Assembly: GCA_019419525.1 (NCBI GenBank)
Contig: DXZU01000001.1
Location: 125,746 to 189,745, forward strand
DNA length: 64,000 nt
From: Collinsella sp.
Lineage (GTDB): Bacteria; Actinomycetota; Coriobacteriia; Coriobacteriales; Coriobacteriaceae
Reading direction: 5' to 3'
How positions within the stretch are numbered: position 1 is the stretch's first letter; the number at the start of each line of letters is the position of its first letter. Made by a program: the position numbers and the translations under genes. Shown in pieces: positions 8,209 to 16,539 of this stretch. The notes under the pieces were generated by a model, which made no database searches, was not told the DNA's origin, and saw nothing but the letters and a program-made list of their open reading frames with translations.

Positions 8209-9501
8209 GTGCTCGCACCCCATATTTCCGTCGTCAACCTCGGCTGCCGCGTCAACCGGGTTGAGTCTGACCGTATCACTGCCGATCTTATGCGCCTGGG
8301 CTTTGCTATTGTGGATCCCCAGGATGCCGATCTGATCGTCATTAACACCTGTGCCGTTACGGGCGAGGCCGAGGCCAAGACCCGTAAGGCCGTCCGTCAT
8401 GCGCTGGCCCATCCTAACGACCCTTACGTGGTCGTAACCGGCTGCGTCGTCAACCTGCATCCCGAGGAGTTGCTGGAGCTCTCCGATCGCGTGATCGCCG
8501 AGCCGTCCAAGATTGACGTCGCCGAGCGCGTCTGCGAGGTACTGGGTGTCGAATCCGATAGCGTTCCCGCCTGCAGCGATGGCGAGGTGGTCGATGCGCT
8601 CGGTCGCTCTCGCCTGGGCGTGAAGATTCAGGACGGCTGCAACCATCGCTGCACCTATTGCATTGTGTGGAAGGCACGCGGCCCCGAGCGCTCCGTGCCC
8701 GTCGAGTCCGTGCTTGAGCGAGTTCGCGAGGCCCAGGAGGCCGGCGTGCCCGAGGTGGTGCTGACCGGTGTGAACCTGGGTGCCTACGATGGCAAGAGCG
8801 CGACCGACGAGCATGTCGAAATCGATGAGCTGCTCGAGGCCATCATGGAGCGCACGACTATTGCGCATGTGCGCATTTCCTCGGTCGAACCCATGGATAT
8901 CTCTGAGCGCCTGCTTAAGGTTATGGCGCGCTATCCGCAGCGTATCGCCCCGTTTTTGCACCTGCCCGTGCAGTCCGGCTGTACGGCGACGCTGCATCGC
9001 ATGGGTCGTCCCTATAGTGCGGAGGCCTTTGAGGACACGGTGCGTATGATTCGCGCCAACTTGCCCCAGGCGTCTCTTTCGTGCGATGTCATCGTCGGTT
9101 TTCCTGGTGAGACGGACGAGGAGTTCGAGGAGTCGCTGGCGCTGTGCCGCCGTGTGGGTTTCTCGCGTATGCACGTGTTCCGCTATAGCAAGCGTCCCGG
9201 TACCCTTGCTGCCGACATGCCCGACCAGGTGCCGCCCGAGGTTATGGCCGAGCGCAGCCGTCGTATGCGAGACACGGCGCAGGAGCTCGCTATTGCCGAT
9301 GCTCGTCGTCGCGTGGGCACTGTCGAGCGTGCCGTGCTCGAGTATGGTGACAGCCTGACGCTCGGTTCGTTCCATCATGCCCGTCTTGACGATACCTGTG
9401 GACTTACAACCCCGTGCCTGCTCGATGTTGCTATCATCGGAGTCGATGATTCCGGCTTGGTCCATGCGCGCAGGGAGGTCCATGGAAGCCTCGAAGATTA
9501 G
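8209..9501 (+). CDS. mtaB: tRNA t6A37 methylthiotransferase MtaB
   Basis: MtaB converts t6A at tRNA position 37 to ms2t6A. The 430-residue product has the N-terminal UPF0004 domain (NLGCRVNRVESD, INTCAVTGEAEAKTRK, TGCVV) that carries an auxiliary Fe-S cluster. The radical-SAM core follows with CNHRCTYC, then a C-terminal TRAM-like region. The sequence NLGCRVN and the position between dnaJ and phoH/ybeY (yqeV in Bacillus) point to MtaB rather than MiaB or RimO, both of which are also present in this window. The start is GTG at 8209. Its end overlaps phoH by 20 bases. Confidence 0.88.
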   Translation: MLAPHISVVNLGCRVNRVESDRITADLMRLGFAIVDPQDADLIVINTCAVTGEAEAKTRKAVRHALAHPNDPYVVVTGCVVNLHPEELLELSDRVIAEPSKIDVAERVCEVLGVESDSVPACSDGEVVDALGRSRLGVKIQDGCNHRCTYCIVWKARGPERSVPVESVLERVREAQEAGVPEVVLTGVNLGAYDGKSATDEHVEIDELLEAIMERTTIAHVRISSVEPMDISERLLKVMARYPQRIAPFLHLPVQSGCTATLHRMGRPYSAEAFEDTVRMIRANLPQASLSCDVIVGFPGETDEEFEESLALCRRVGFSRMHVFRYSKRPGTLAADMPDQVPPEVMAERSRRMRDTAQELAIADARRRVGTVERAVLEYGDSLTLGSFHHARLDDTCGLTTPCLLDVAIIGVDDSGLVHARREVHGSLED

Positions 9502-10468
9502 ACTTACCGTTCCCGAGGGAATTGATCCCTCGTGCGTTTTGGGCGCCGGCGACGGCGTCCTTCGTGCACTCGAGAGCTTGGTTCGCGCCCATGTGGTCGC
9601 CCGTGGCGATAGCATCTCCGTGAGCGGCGACCCGGACGAGGTCGAACTCGTGGCGCGCTTTTTCGAGCACGCTTTTCGCGAGGCGGCCGCCGGGCGCACG
9701 CTGTCTGCCGACGATGTCTCTCGCTGCCTGGCCGTCTTGCGCGACGGTGAGCACGAGGCTACGTCGCTTCGCGATGACGTGCTGCTTTCGTATCGCGGCC
9801 GCGTCATTCGCCCCAAGACGCTCGGGCAAAAGCGCTATGTGGATGCCATCCGCTCGCATACCATCACGTTTGGCTTGGGTCCTGCCGGTACCGGTAAGAC
9901 CTATCTGGCCATGGCGCTCGCCGTTGCCGCGCTCAAGCGTCACGAGGTGGGCCGTCTGATCTTGACGCGTCCGGTTGTCGAGGCGGGGGAGAATCTGGGC
10001 TTTTTGCCTGGCACCCTCGAGGAAAAGATCGATCCCTACATGCGTCCGCTTTACGACGCCCTTTTTGACATGATGGATCGCGAGCGCACCGATGAGCTTA
10101 TGGAGCGCGGCGTGATCGAGATCGCCCCGCTTGCCTACATGCGCGGCCGCACGCTGAGTGATGCCTTCGTGGTGCTCGACGAGGCGCAAAATACCACGCC
10201 CGAGCAGATGAAGATGTTCCTGACGCGCCTGGGCTTCAACTCCAAGTTCGTGATTACCGGCGACCTGAGCCAGCGTGACCTGGTGGGTCGTCGTGGTGGC
10301 TTGGCGGATGTCGAGAAGATTTTGGGCCGTGTCGATGATGTCGCATTTTCGCACCTCGAGCGTGCCGACGTGGTGCGCCATGCCTTGGTGGGACGTATCG
10401 TCGAGGCATACGATACTTATGATGATGTGCGCGAGAAGCGCGTACGTGACCGAAAGGAGTCCCGTTGA
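9482..10468 (+). CDS. phoH: PhoH-like ATPase
   Basis: A cytoplasmic P-loop ATPase of the PhoH family, usually encoded beside ybeY and thought to act with it in RNA metabolism. The 328-residue product has Walker A GPAGTGKT near residue 134 and Walker B VVLDEAQN, followed by FVITGDLSQRDL. The ATG at 9482 is chosen because GGGAGG lies 6-8 bases upstream; the frame itself opens further back inside mtaB. It overlaps mtaB by 20 bases and ybeY by 4 bases, implying translational coupling. Confidence 0.92.
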   Translation: MEASKIRLTVPEGIDPSCVLGAGDGVLRALESLVRAHVVARGDSISVSGDPDEVELVARFFEHAFREAAAGRTLSADDVSRCLAVLRDGEHEATSLRDDVLLSYRGRVIRPKTLGQKRYVDAIRSHTITFGLGPAGTGKTYLAMALAVAALKRHEVGRLILTRPVVEAGENLGFLPGTLEEKIDPYMRPLYDALFDMMDRERTDELMERGVIEIAPLAYMRGRTLSDAFVVLDEAQNTTPEQMKMFLTRLGFNSKFVITGDLSQRDLVGRRGGLADVEKILGRVDDVAFSHLERADVVRHALVGRIVEAYDTYDDVREKRVRDRKESR

Positions 10469-10974
10469 GTGTATTGATCAGCAACGATGCCGAGCTCGAT
10501 ACGCTGCTCGACGCGCAGGAGGTGGAGCACATCTGCGAGGTTGTGCTTGCCGCCGAGGGCGTTGAGCGTGAAGTCGAGATTTCCCTTTCGTATGTCGACG
10601 AGGACGAGATGCACGAGCTCAACCACGAGTGGCGCGGTATCGACCGCACCACCGATGTGCTCTCGTTTGAGTGCGACTCGGCCTTTGACGATGACATTCC
10701 CGCCGATGAGACGCTCGAGCTCGGCGATATTATCTTGGCCCCGCAGGTTATTGCCCGTCAGGCCCCCGGTTTTGGCAATAGCCCCGCTGACGAGTGCCGT
10801 CTGATGCTCGTACACGGAATGCTGCACCTGCTGGGCTATGACCACATCGAGGACGACGAGGCCGAGGTCATGGAGGCCCGCGAGGACGCCATCCTGCGCG
10901 ATCTGTCGCTCGAGCGCGGCGAGGACCCTAAGCTAGTCCACGTCGGCCCCATCACCAACCACGCCCACGACTAG
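10465..10974 (+). CDS. ybeY: Endoribonuclease YbeY (rRNA maturation factor)
   Basis: YbeY is a zinc-dependent single-strand endoribonuclease needed for 16S rRNA 3'-end maturation and ribosome quality control. The 169-residue product carries the metal site HGMLHLLGYDH (His117, His121, His127) and the upstream WRGIDRTTDVLSF motif. The probable start is TTG at 10465, which overlaps the phoH stop and follows AAAGGAG closely. The order phoH-ybeY-dgkA-era-recO matches Bacillus. Confidence 0.93.
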   Translation: MSVLISNDAELDTLLDAQEVEHICEVVLAAEGVEREVEISLSYVDEDEMHELNHEWRGIDRTTDVLSFECDSAFDDDIPADETLELGDIILAPQVIARQAPGFGNSPADECRLMLVHGMLHLLGYDHIEDDEAEVMEAREDAILRDLSLERGEDPKLVHVGPITNHAHD

Positions 10975-10983
10975 GAGCCGTCT

Positions 10984-11361
10984 ATGATTCCCGGATCGAA
11001 CAAGGACCATCCGTCCTTCTTTAAGTCGTTTTCCTACGCCATGGAGGGCTTCGTCACCGTCGTCAAGACCGAGCGCAACATCAAGGTCATGCTCGTTGCG
11101 GGCGTGTGCACCGTCATTGCCGGCTGTATCGTGGGCCTCGACATTGCCGAGTGGGCCACGATTATCATCTGTTGTGGCTTGGTGATTCACGGCGAGCTGT
11201 GCAACACCGCTATGGAGGCCATCGTCGACCTGGCGACCCAGGAGCTCCATCCGCTGGCCAAGCGTGCGAAGGACATCGCCGCCGCCTCTGTATACATTCT
11301 TTCCATCACCGCCGCGATTGTGGGCGTGCTGGTATTTGCCCGCGCGCTCGGCTTTATTTAG
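10984..11361 (+). CDS. dgkA: Diacylglycerol/undecaprenol kinase
   Basis: A small integral membrane kinase of the DagK family; Gram-positive members mainly phosphorylate undecaprenol to recycle the cell-wall lipid carrier. The 125-residue product has three hydrophobic segments and the family active-site region GELCNTAMEAIVDLA followed by HPLAKRAKDIAAASV. ATG at 10984 follows the ybeY stop by 9 bases. Which lipid is the true substrate cannot be told from sequence. Confidence 0.9.
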   Translation: MIPGSNKDHPSFFKSFSYAMEGFVTVVKTERNIKVMLVAGVCTVIAGCIVGLDIAEWATIIICCGLVIHGELCNTAMEAIVDLATQELHPLAKRAKDIAAASVYILSITAAIVGVLVFARALGFI

Positions 11362-11373
11362 AAAGGGATTCCC

Positions 11374-12441
11374 ATGTCCGACAATATGCAGCCTACCGAT
11401 GAAGTTTTGGATGACGAGGTCCTGGATGCGGTGGATACCGAGGAGCTCGAGGATGTCGAGGAGTTCGACCCGTTTGAGGGCATGAGCGACGAGGAGCTCG
11501 ACGCCCTGTGCGACGAGGATGAGAACCTCGCGGGCTTTGGTGACGTGGAACCCGGTTTCCGCAGCGGCTTTGTGGCCCTGGTCGGACGCCCCAACGCCGG
11601 CAAGTCCACGCTGCTTAATGCCTGCTATGGCAAAAAGGTCGCCATCACCTCGCCGGTGGCTCAGACGACCCGTCGCCGCATGCGCGCCGTCGTCAACCGT
11701 CCCGGCTACCAGCTGGTCTTTGTCGATACCCCGGGTATTCATAAGCCCAAGGACGGTCTGGGATCCGAGCTCAACAAGAGCGCGTTGTTCGAGCTGAACG
11801 ATGTCGATGTCGTCGCGTTTTTGATTGATGCCACCAAGCCGATCGGCAGGGGAGACGCTTGGGTTGCCGAGCGCGTAAGATGCGCCCGTTGCAAGAAGGT
11901 CCTGGTGCTCACCAAGGCCGATGAGGCCGATCCCGCCCAGGTTATGGAACAGCTCAAGGCCGCCCACGAGCTCATGGAGTATGACGACGAGATCGTGACG
12001 TCGTCGGTCAAGAACTTCAACGTCGACGCCTTTATAGAGACCGTTGCGCACTTTTTGCCCGAGGGTCCGCGTTGGTTCCCCGAGGACATGGGTACCGACG
12101 CTTCCGATGAGACGCTCGTTGCCGAGTTTGTGCGCGAGAAGGTCTTGCGCCGCACCCGTGATGAGATTCCGCACTCCGTTGGCGTGATCTGCGATGCGCT
12201 CGAGCAGACCAAGAAGGTGCTGCGCGTGCACGCCACCATTTACGTCGAGCGCGAGGGCCAAAAGGGCATCATCATCGGTAAGGGCGGCGAGATGATCAAG
12301 CATATCGGTATCGACGCCCGTCGCGATCTTGAGCGCATCTTTGGCACGCAGGTCTTTTTGGAGCTGGACGTGAAGGTCAAGGCCGGCTGGCGTGATGACG
12401 AGGCCCAGATTCGCCGCTTTGGCTACAACGCCGAGGACTAA
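11374..12441 (+). CDS. era: GTPase Era with acidic N-terminal extension
   Basis: Era binds the 3' end of 16S rRNA and acts in 30S maturation. The GTPase domain begins only around residue 62: G1 GRPNAGKS near residue 70, DTPGIH as G3, TKAD as G4. The C-terminal KH domain contains the IIGKGG loop. The total length of 355 is about 55 residues longer than usual because of an Asp/Glu-rich N-terminal segment (EELEDVEEFDPFEG and similar). The start at 11374 follows a good AAAGGGA; no better internal start is seen. It is probably cotranscribed with dgkA and recO. Confidence 0.95.
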   Translation: MSDNMQPTDEVLDDEVLDAVDTEELEDVEEFDPFEGMSDEELDALCDEDENLAGFGDVEPGFRSGFVALVGRPNAGKSTLLNACYGKKVAITSPVAQTTRRRMRAVVNRPGYQLVFVDTPGIHKPKDGLGSELNKSALFELNDVDVVAFLIDATKPIGRGDAWVAERVRCARCKKVLVLTKADEADPAQVMEQLKAAHELMEYDDEIVTSSVKNFNVDAFIETVAHFLPEGPRWFPEDMGTDASDETLVAEFVREKVLRRTRDEIPHSVGVICDALEQTKKVLRVHATIYVEREGQKGIIIGKGGEMIKHIGIDARRDLERIFGTQVFLELDVKVKAGWRDDEAQIRRFGYNAED

Positions 12442-12450
12442 GGACGCGCG

Positions 12451-13206
12451 GTGCGTATGGCAGGCTCCCGGACATATCGCACGAAAGTGCTCGTGCTCGA
12501 TAAGACTAAGCTCAAAGAGACCGACCTGATCTTGACGATGCTTGACGAGCGGGGGCGGCAGGTTCGTGCCGTGGCAAAGGGCGCCCGCAAACCCGGCGGA
12601 CGCCTGGCTGCGCGCTGCGAGCTGTTCTGTACGGTCGATATGCTGCTTGCACATGGACGGTCACTCGACGTGGTTTCCCAGGCCGAGCTTATGGAGGCGC
12701 CGCTCGGCGCTGCGCCCGATTACGAGACGACTTGCGCCGCAAGCGCGATCGCCGAGGTCGCACGCGTGTGCTCGTTCGAGGACGCCGAGGACCCGTTTAC
12801 CTTTGCCATTACGCAACGGGCGCTTACCCTGGTCGGCAGCGGGCTCGACGCTGCGTATATGGATTTACTTGTGGCGGCATATGTCTTTAAGCTGCTGTCG
12901 CACGTTGGCTATCGACCAGATTTTTCGGCCTGCGTGCTGTGCGGAGACCCCATGCTGTCGTATTTTTCACCACAGGCGGGCGGGCTCATGTGCGGATCGT
13001 GCGCGTCGAGCGTTCCGGGTGCCGAGCTGGTATCGACTGGTGAGGTCGCATGGCTTCGCGCCCTCATGTCCATGACCTTCGATGCGCTCATGGCCGAGCG
13101 AATCGACCCGCATACGGCGGCATTCTTGCTCGGGCTTTCGCATGTTTGGGCTGCGACGCACACCGATCAGCGCCTCCGTGCGATGGAATTCATGTTGGGT
13201 CGGTGA
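12451..13206 (+). CDS. recO: DNA repair protein RecO
   Basis: RecO loads RecA on SSB-coated DNA in the RecFOR pathway. The 251-residue product starts with an OB fold (RTKVLVLDKTKLKETDLILTML). It has the zinc-binding cysteines CVLCGD and CGSC in the C-terminal half. Translation may start at the GTG at 12451 (AAGGA 5 bases upstream) or the ATG at 12457. It follows era by 9 bases, the usual era-recO arrangement. Confidence 0.9.
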   Translation: MRMAGSRTYRTKVLVLDKTKLKETDLILTMLDERGRQVRAVAKGARKPGGRLAARCELFCTVDMLLAHGRSLDVVSQAELMEAPLGAAPDYETTCAASAIAEVARVCSFEDAEDPFTFAITQRALTLVGSGLDAAYMDLLVAAYVFKLLSHVGYRPDFSACVLCGDPMLSYFSPQAGGLMCGSCASSVPGAELVSTGEVAWLRALMSMTFDALMAERIDPHTAAFLLGLSHVWAATHTDQRLRAMEFMLGR

Positions 13207-13230
13207 TGATGCGCAGGGGCGGGCTGCTTG

Positions 13231-13344
13231 TGGTAACATATCGGCCTGTTGGTACCTCGACCTTGGTTGCTCGCTCCACCGGCGGCTTCCCAGTCCGAGG
13301 CGAATCGAGTCGCCCGATAGCGACGCAAAACGAAAGGTGAAACA
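13231..13344 (+). promoter_or_regulatory. Probable rpsO promoter and leader
   Basis: TGGTAACAT (13231-13239) is the best -10-like element before rpsO. The following leader of about 100 bases is GC-rich, with several complementary stretches (for example CGGCGGCTTCC with GGCGAATCGAGTCGCC nearby). S15 commonly represses its own mRNA through such leaders. No named leader motif is recognised, so this is a weak call. Confidence 0.3.
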
Positions 13345-13623
13345 ATGACTGTTTCCAAAGAGCGCAAGGCTGAGCTGACTGCCCAGTTCGGTAACACTCC
13401 GGTCGACACCGGCAACCCCAAGGTTCAGGTCGCCATCCTGTCCGAGCGCATCAAGGAGCTGACCGAGCACATGAAGTCCCACCAGAAGGACTTCCACACC
13501 CGTCGTGGCCTGCTCATGCTCGTCGGCCGTCGTCGTCGTCTTCTCTCCTACATCAAGAAGAACGACATCGTCGAGTACCGTGAGCTCATCAAGGCTCTGG
13601 GCATCCGCGACAACATCCAGTAG
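13345..13623 (+). CDS. rpsO: 30S ribosomal protein S15
   Basis: S15 binds the 16S rRNA three-way junction early in 30S assembly. The product has 92 residues, a few more than the usual 89. It carries conserved motifs such as TGNPKVQVAILSERI, HMKSHQKDFHTRRGLL and RRRLLSYIKK. The start follows GAAAGGTGAAACA. It is followed by a terminator and then pnp, as in most bacteria. Confidence 0.97.
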   Translation: MTVSKERKAELTAQFGNTPVDTGNPKVQVAILSERIKELTEHMKSHQKDFHTRRGLLMLVGRRRRLLSYIKKNDIVEYRELIKALGIRDNIQ

Positions 13624-13638
13624 GATTTGTACATGCTA

Positions 13639-13669
13639 AGAGCGTCCTGCGCAGCGGGGCGCTCTTTTT
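13639..13669 (+). terminator. Terminator between rpsO and pnp
   Basis: The stem AGAGCG (13639-13644) pairs with CGCTCT (13660-13665), extended by inner G-C pairs, and is followed by a T run. Read-through probably feeds pnp, since no strong separate pnp promoter is evident. Confidence 0.8.
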
Positions 13670-13701
13670 GTGTAAGGGCGCGAACAATCACGCTCTGAAG
13701 C

Positions 13702-13759
13702 GTGGCGGGGGCAGGGGGCCCGCGTCACATGAGAAGCCCGCAGGCAAGGGGTCTGCGGG
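13702..13759 (+). promoter_or_regulatory. Two stem-loops in the pnp leader
   Basis: GTGGCGGG (13702-13709) can pair with CCCGCGTCAC (13719-13728, with a bulge). CCCGCAG (13737-13743) pairs perfectly with CTGCGGG (13753-13759). The second stem ends a few bases before the AAAGGAG of pnp. In E. coli the pnp leader stem is cut by RNase III and PNPase for autoregulation; a similar role here is inference. Confidence 0.4.
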
Positions 13760-13772
13760 GTAAAGGAGAACA

Positions 13773-16019
13773 ATGACACTCGTATCCAAGACCTTTGAGC
13801 TGTACGGCAAGACCTACACCTTTGAGTCGGGCGAGCTTGCCAAGCAGGCCACCGGCGCCTGCCTGGTCAAGCAAGGTGACACCACGATGCTCGACACCGT
13901 GGTCGTCTCCAAGGAGCGTAAGAACTACGACTTCTTCCCGCTGACCGTCGACTTCAACGAGAAGATGTACGCCGCCGGCCGCATCCCGGGTGGCTACCTC
14001 AAGCGTGAGGGCCGTCCCAGCGAGAAGGCCACGCTCACCGCGCGCATGATCGACCGTCCGATTCGCCCGAGCTTCCCGGACGGCTTCCGTAACGAGGTGC
14101 ACATCGTCGCTACCTCACTCGTCGCTGACCAGGTCAACCCCTTCGACGTCATCAACGTCATGGGCGCCTCCTTGGCCATGACGCTCGGCGGCGTGCCCTT
14201 CGAGGGCCCGCTTGCCTGCGTGCGCATCGGCCGCAACGTGGAGACCGGCGAGTTTATCGTCAACCCCACCTATGAGGAGCGCGAGAACTCCGATCTGGAC
14301 CTGGAGCTGGGCGGCTCTGCCGACTTCATCTCGATGGTCGAGGCCGGCGCCGAGGAGATCTCCGAGGACGACATGCTCGCCGCTATGAAGTTTGGCCAGG
14401 AGGCCCTTGCTGCCTTCTGCCAGGCTCAGGACGAGTTCGTCGCCGAGTGGGAGCAGGTCAACGGCGCCATCGTCAAGAAGGAGTACCCGCTCGACCAGCC
14501 CGTCGAGGAGGTCCAGGAGCGCATCTTCGCCCACTACGACGAGATGGCAGCCGCCCTTCGCGACGCCGACAAGCTCTCCCGTATCGGTAAGGTCGAGGCT
14601 CTGAAGGAGTCCATCCGCGCCGAGTTCACCGAGGAGGAGCAGGCCGCTTGGGAGCGCGAGATCCCCGTGGCGCTCAAGAAGCTCGAGAAGAAGGCCATGC
14701 GCACCATGGTCGTCGAGACCGGTGAGCGCGTCGACGGCCGTGCCGCCGACGAGATCCGTCCCATCATGGTGAAGGACAACTACCTGCCGCTCGTTCACGG
14801 CTCCGGCCTGTTCCAGCGTGGCCAGACGCAGGTGCTTTCCGTCCTGTCGCTCGGCATGCTCAACGAGGGCCAGCGTCTGGATACCATCGAGCCCACCGAG
14901 GGCAAGCGCTACATGCACCACTACAACTTCCCGCCGTTCTGCACCGGCGAGACCGGCCGCATGGGCAGCCCCAAGCGCCGCGAGATCGGTCACGGCAACC
15001 TGGCCGAGCGCGCCCTGCTTCCGGTGCTTCCCGACGAGAACGAGTTCCCCTACGCCATCCGCGTCGTCTCCGAGGTCATGGAGTCCAACGGCTCCTCTTC
15101 GATGGCTTCGACCTGCGGCTCTACGCTCGCCCTTATGGACGGCGGCGTGCCCATTAAGCGCCCAGTCTCCGGTATCGCCATGGGCCTGATCCAGGAGGAG
15201 GGCAAGACCGTGGTCCTGTCCGACATCCAGGGTCTCGAGGACTTCCTGGGCGACATGGACTTTAAGGTCACCGGCACCACCGAGGGCATTACCGCCCTGC
15301 AGATGGACAACAAGGCGACCGGCCTCACCTTCGACATCCTGGCCCGCGCCCTGCAGCAGGCCAAGGAGGGTCGCGCCTTCATCCTGCAGAAGATGCTCGA
15401 TGTGATCCCCGAGCCGCGTCACACCACGCGCAGCACCGCTCCGCGTATCGTCTCCATCCAGGTTCCGACCGACAAGATCCGCGACGTCATCGGTTCCGGC
15501 GGTAAGGTCATTCGCGGCATCCAGGACGAGACCGGCGCTTCGGTTGACATCCAGGAGGACGGCACCGTCTTCGTCGGCGGCACCGGCGAGTCCGTGGACC
15601 AGGCTGTCGAGCGCATCAAGCTCATCATCAAGGTTCCCGAGCCGGGCGAGGAGTACACCGGTCGCGTGGTCTCCATCCAGCCCTTCGGCGCCTTCGTCAA
15701 CCTGCTGCCCGGTAAGGACGGCCTGCTGCACATCTCCCGCGTCGCCAAGGGCCGCGTGGAGAAGGTCGAGGACGTCCTCAACGTGGGCGACGAGGTCAAG
15801 GTCGTCGTCATCGAGGTCGACGATCGCGGCAAGATCTCGCTCGATCGTCTTGACAAGCCCGAGGCCCCGGCTCGCGCCGAGGGTGCCTCCGAGGGCGACG
15901 GCGAGCACTTCCAGCGTCGTGAGCGTCCGCGTCGCGAGCGCTCCGAGCGCAGCGACCGTCCGCGTCGTCCCGGTGACAACGGAGGCCGCAAGCCCCGCCG
16001 TCACCACGACGCCGAGTAA
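13773..16019 (+). CDS. pnp: Polyribonucleotide nucleotidyltransferase (PNPase)
   Basis: PNPase is a trimeric phosphorolytic 3'-5' exoribonuclease. The 748-residue product has two RNase PH domains, the second containing GSSSMASTCGSTLALMDGG. These are followed by a KH domain (VIGSGGKVIRGIQDETGASVDI), an S1 domain (GRVVSIQPFGAFVNLLPG) and an Arg-rich tail of about 45 residues (RRERPRRERSERSDRPRR). Such a basic tail is common in high-GC actinobacteria and may add RNA affinity. The start follows AAAGGAG. The order rpsO-pnp-rnj matches Firmicutes. Confidence 0.97.
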   Translation: MTLVSKTFELYGKTYTFESGELAKQATGACLVKQGDTTMLDTVVVSKERKNYDFFPLTVDFNEKMYAAGRIPGGYLKREGRPSEKATLTARMIDRPIRPSFPDGFRNEVHIVATSLVADQVNPFDVINVMGASLAMTLGGVPFEGPLACVRIGRNVETGEFIVNPTYEERENSDLDLELGGSADFISMVEAGAEEISEDDMLAAMKFGQEALAAFCQAQDEFVAEWEQVNGAIVKKEYPLDQPVEEVQERIFAHYDEMAAALRDADKLSRIGKVEALKESIRAEFTEEEQAAWEREIPVALKKLEKKAMRTMVVETGERVDGRAADEIRPIMVKDNYLPLVHGSGLFQRGQTQVLSVLSLGMLNEGQRLDTIEPTEGKRYMHHYNFPPFCTGETGRMGSPKRREIGHGNLAERALLPVLPDENEFPYAIRVVSEVMESNGSSSMASTCGSTLALMDGGVPIKRPVSGIAMGLIQEEGKTVVLSDIQGLEDFLGDMDFKVTGTTEGITALQMDNKATGLTFDILARALQQAKEGRAFILQKMLDVIPEPRHTTRSTAPRIVSIQVPTDKIRDVIGSGGKVIRGIQDETGASVDIQEDGTVFVGGTGESVDQAVERIKLIIKVPEPGEEYTGRVVSIQPFGAFVNLLPGKDGLLHISRVAKGRVEKVEDVLNVGDEVKVVVIEVDDRGKISLDRLDKPEAPARAEGASEGDGEHFQRRERPRRERSERSDRPRRPGDNGGRKPRRHHDAE

Positions 16020-16042
16020 CAGCTCCACATAAGCAGTTCAAC

Positions 16043-16073
16043 AAGGGCGACTCCGCAATGGGGTCGCCCTTTT
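16043..16073 (+). terminator. Terminator of pnp
   Basis: A 9-bp stem (16043-16051 with 16063-16071) is followed by a T tract. Its descending strand and T tract (16066-16073) also form the outer end of the left arm of palindrome A1; the far right end of that palindrome carries the inverted copy. Confidence 0.85.
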
Positions 16074-16214
16074 GCTTGCGCCCGGGAGGGACGCATATGA
16101 AGTTTCCTGCTCTACAGTCCTGCGCAAGACGGAAAGCACATTAAGTGCTTTCCTTTGCGTGCGGAACTCGCGATAAACTTCATATACGGCCCTCCCGGGC
16201 GCAAGCAAAAGGGC
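16066..16214. repeat. Long palindromic element A1
   Basis: Two 40-base arms (16066-16105 and 16175-16214) are reverse complements with two mismatches. The innermost part of each arm is ATGAAGTTT / AAACTTCAT. The 69-base centre contains an inner hairpin, GGAAAGCAC (16131-16139) with GTGCTTTCC (16145-16153), around a short A/T loop and extended by CGCAA/TTGCG. It is flanked by conserved unpaired strands CCTGCTCTACAGTCCTGC and GCGGAACTCGCGAT. The element is far larger than a terminator and recurs in reverse orientation at 16338-16470. Confidence 0.9.
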
Positions 16215-16337
16215 TGGTTAATGCCGCTTGCTATTTAGTTAGACGGTCTATTCAGTAGTCAGATTTCAGATCTGTAGATAGCCGCAGCAGCATCTTCCAG
16301 ATAAAACCGACCAAAATAATCCTGTCTTGTTTTGGCA
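16215..16337. other. AT-richer spacer between palindromes A1 and A2
   Basis: This is 123 bases with no credible open reading frame and visibly lower GC than the surroundings. It lies between two oppositely oriented copies of one palindromic repeat. Near its right end is CCTGTCTTGTTTTGGCAGG, a small CCTG/CAGG inverted repeat that runs into the left arm of A2; a similar sequence lies near the right end of the other spacer. Confidence 0.5.
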
Positions 16338-16470
16338 GGTTTCCCGTGGGGCGGGCACTGATGAAGTTTATCGCGAGTTCCGCACGAACAGGAGGCCACT
16401 TAATGTGGCCTCCGTCGTGAGCAGGACTGTAGAGCAGGAAACTTCATCAGTGCCCGCCCCACGGGAAACC
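16338..16470. repeat. Long palindromic element A2 (inverted relative to A1)
   Basis: Perfect 32-base arms (16338-16369 and 16439-16470) end inside with ATGAAGTTT / AAACTTCAT. The 69-base centre is the same length as in A1 and, read in reverse complement, nearly identical to it outside the inner stem. That stem is GGAGGCCAC/GTGGCCTCC here against GGAAAGCAC/GTGCTTTCC in A1, so each changed base has a matching change on the other side. The outer arms differ from those of A1 but stay fully complementary. Confidence 0.9.
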
Positions 16471-16530
16471 GGCGGGATAGACCGGTTCAGATGGGGCTTT
16501 GATGCATGGGTGGTCTGTTGGTGGGCAAAT

Positions 16531-16539
16531 GGGTATCAT
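16531..16539 (+). promoter_or_regulatory. Putative rnj promoter (-10)
   Basis: GGGTATCAT, about 120 bases before the RNase J start, matches the recurring GGGTANNNT motif. No convincing -35 is present. Between palindrome A2 (ends 16470) and rnj (16660) nothing else is recognised in about 190 bases. Confidence 0.35.

Noticed and set aside
7129..9816. An 895-codon open frame on the minus strand opposite dnaJ and mtaB
   Set aside because: It is the shadow of two well-supported genes, with no ribosome binding site and no recognisable domain.
16066..16470. Palindromes A1/A2 as ordinary terminators
   Set aside because: Arms of 32-40 bases with a 69-base conserved centre and no T tract after them do not fit; the true pnp terminator lies at 16043-16073.
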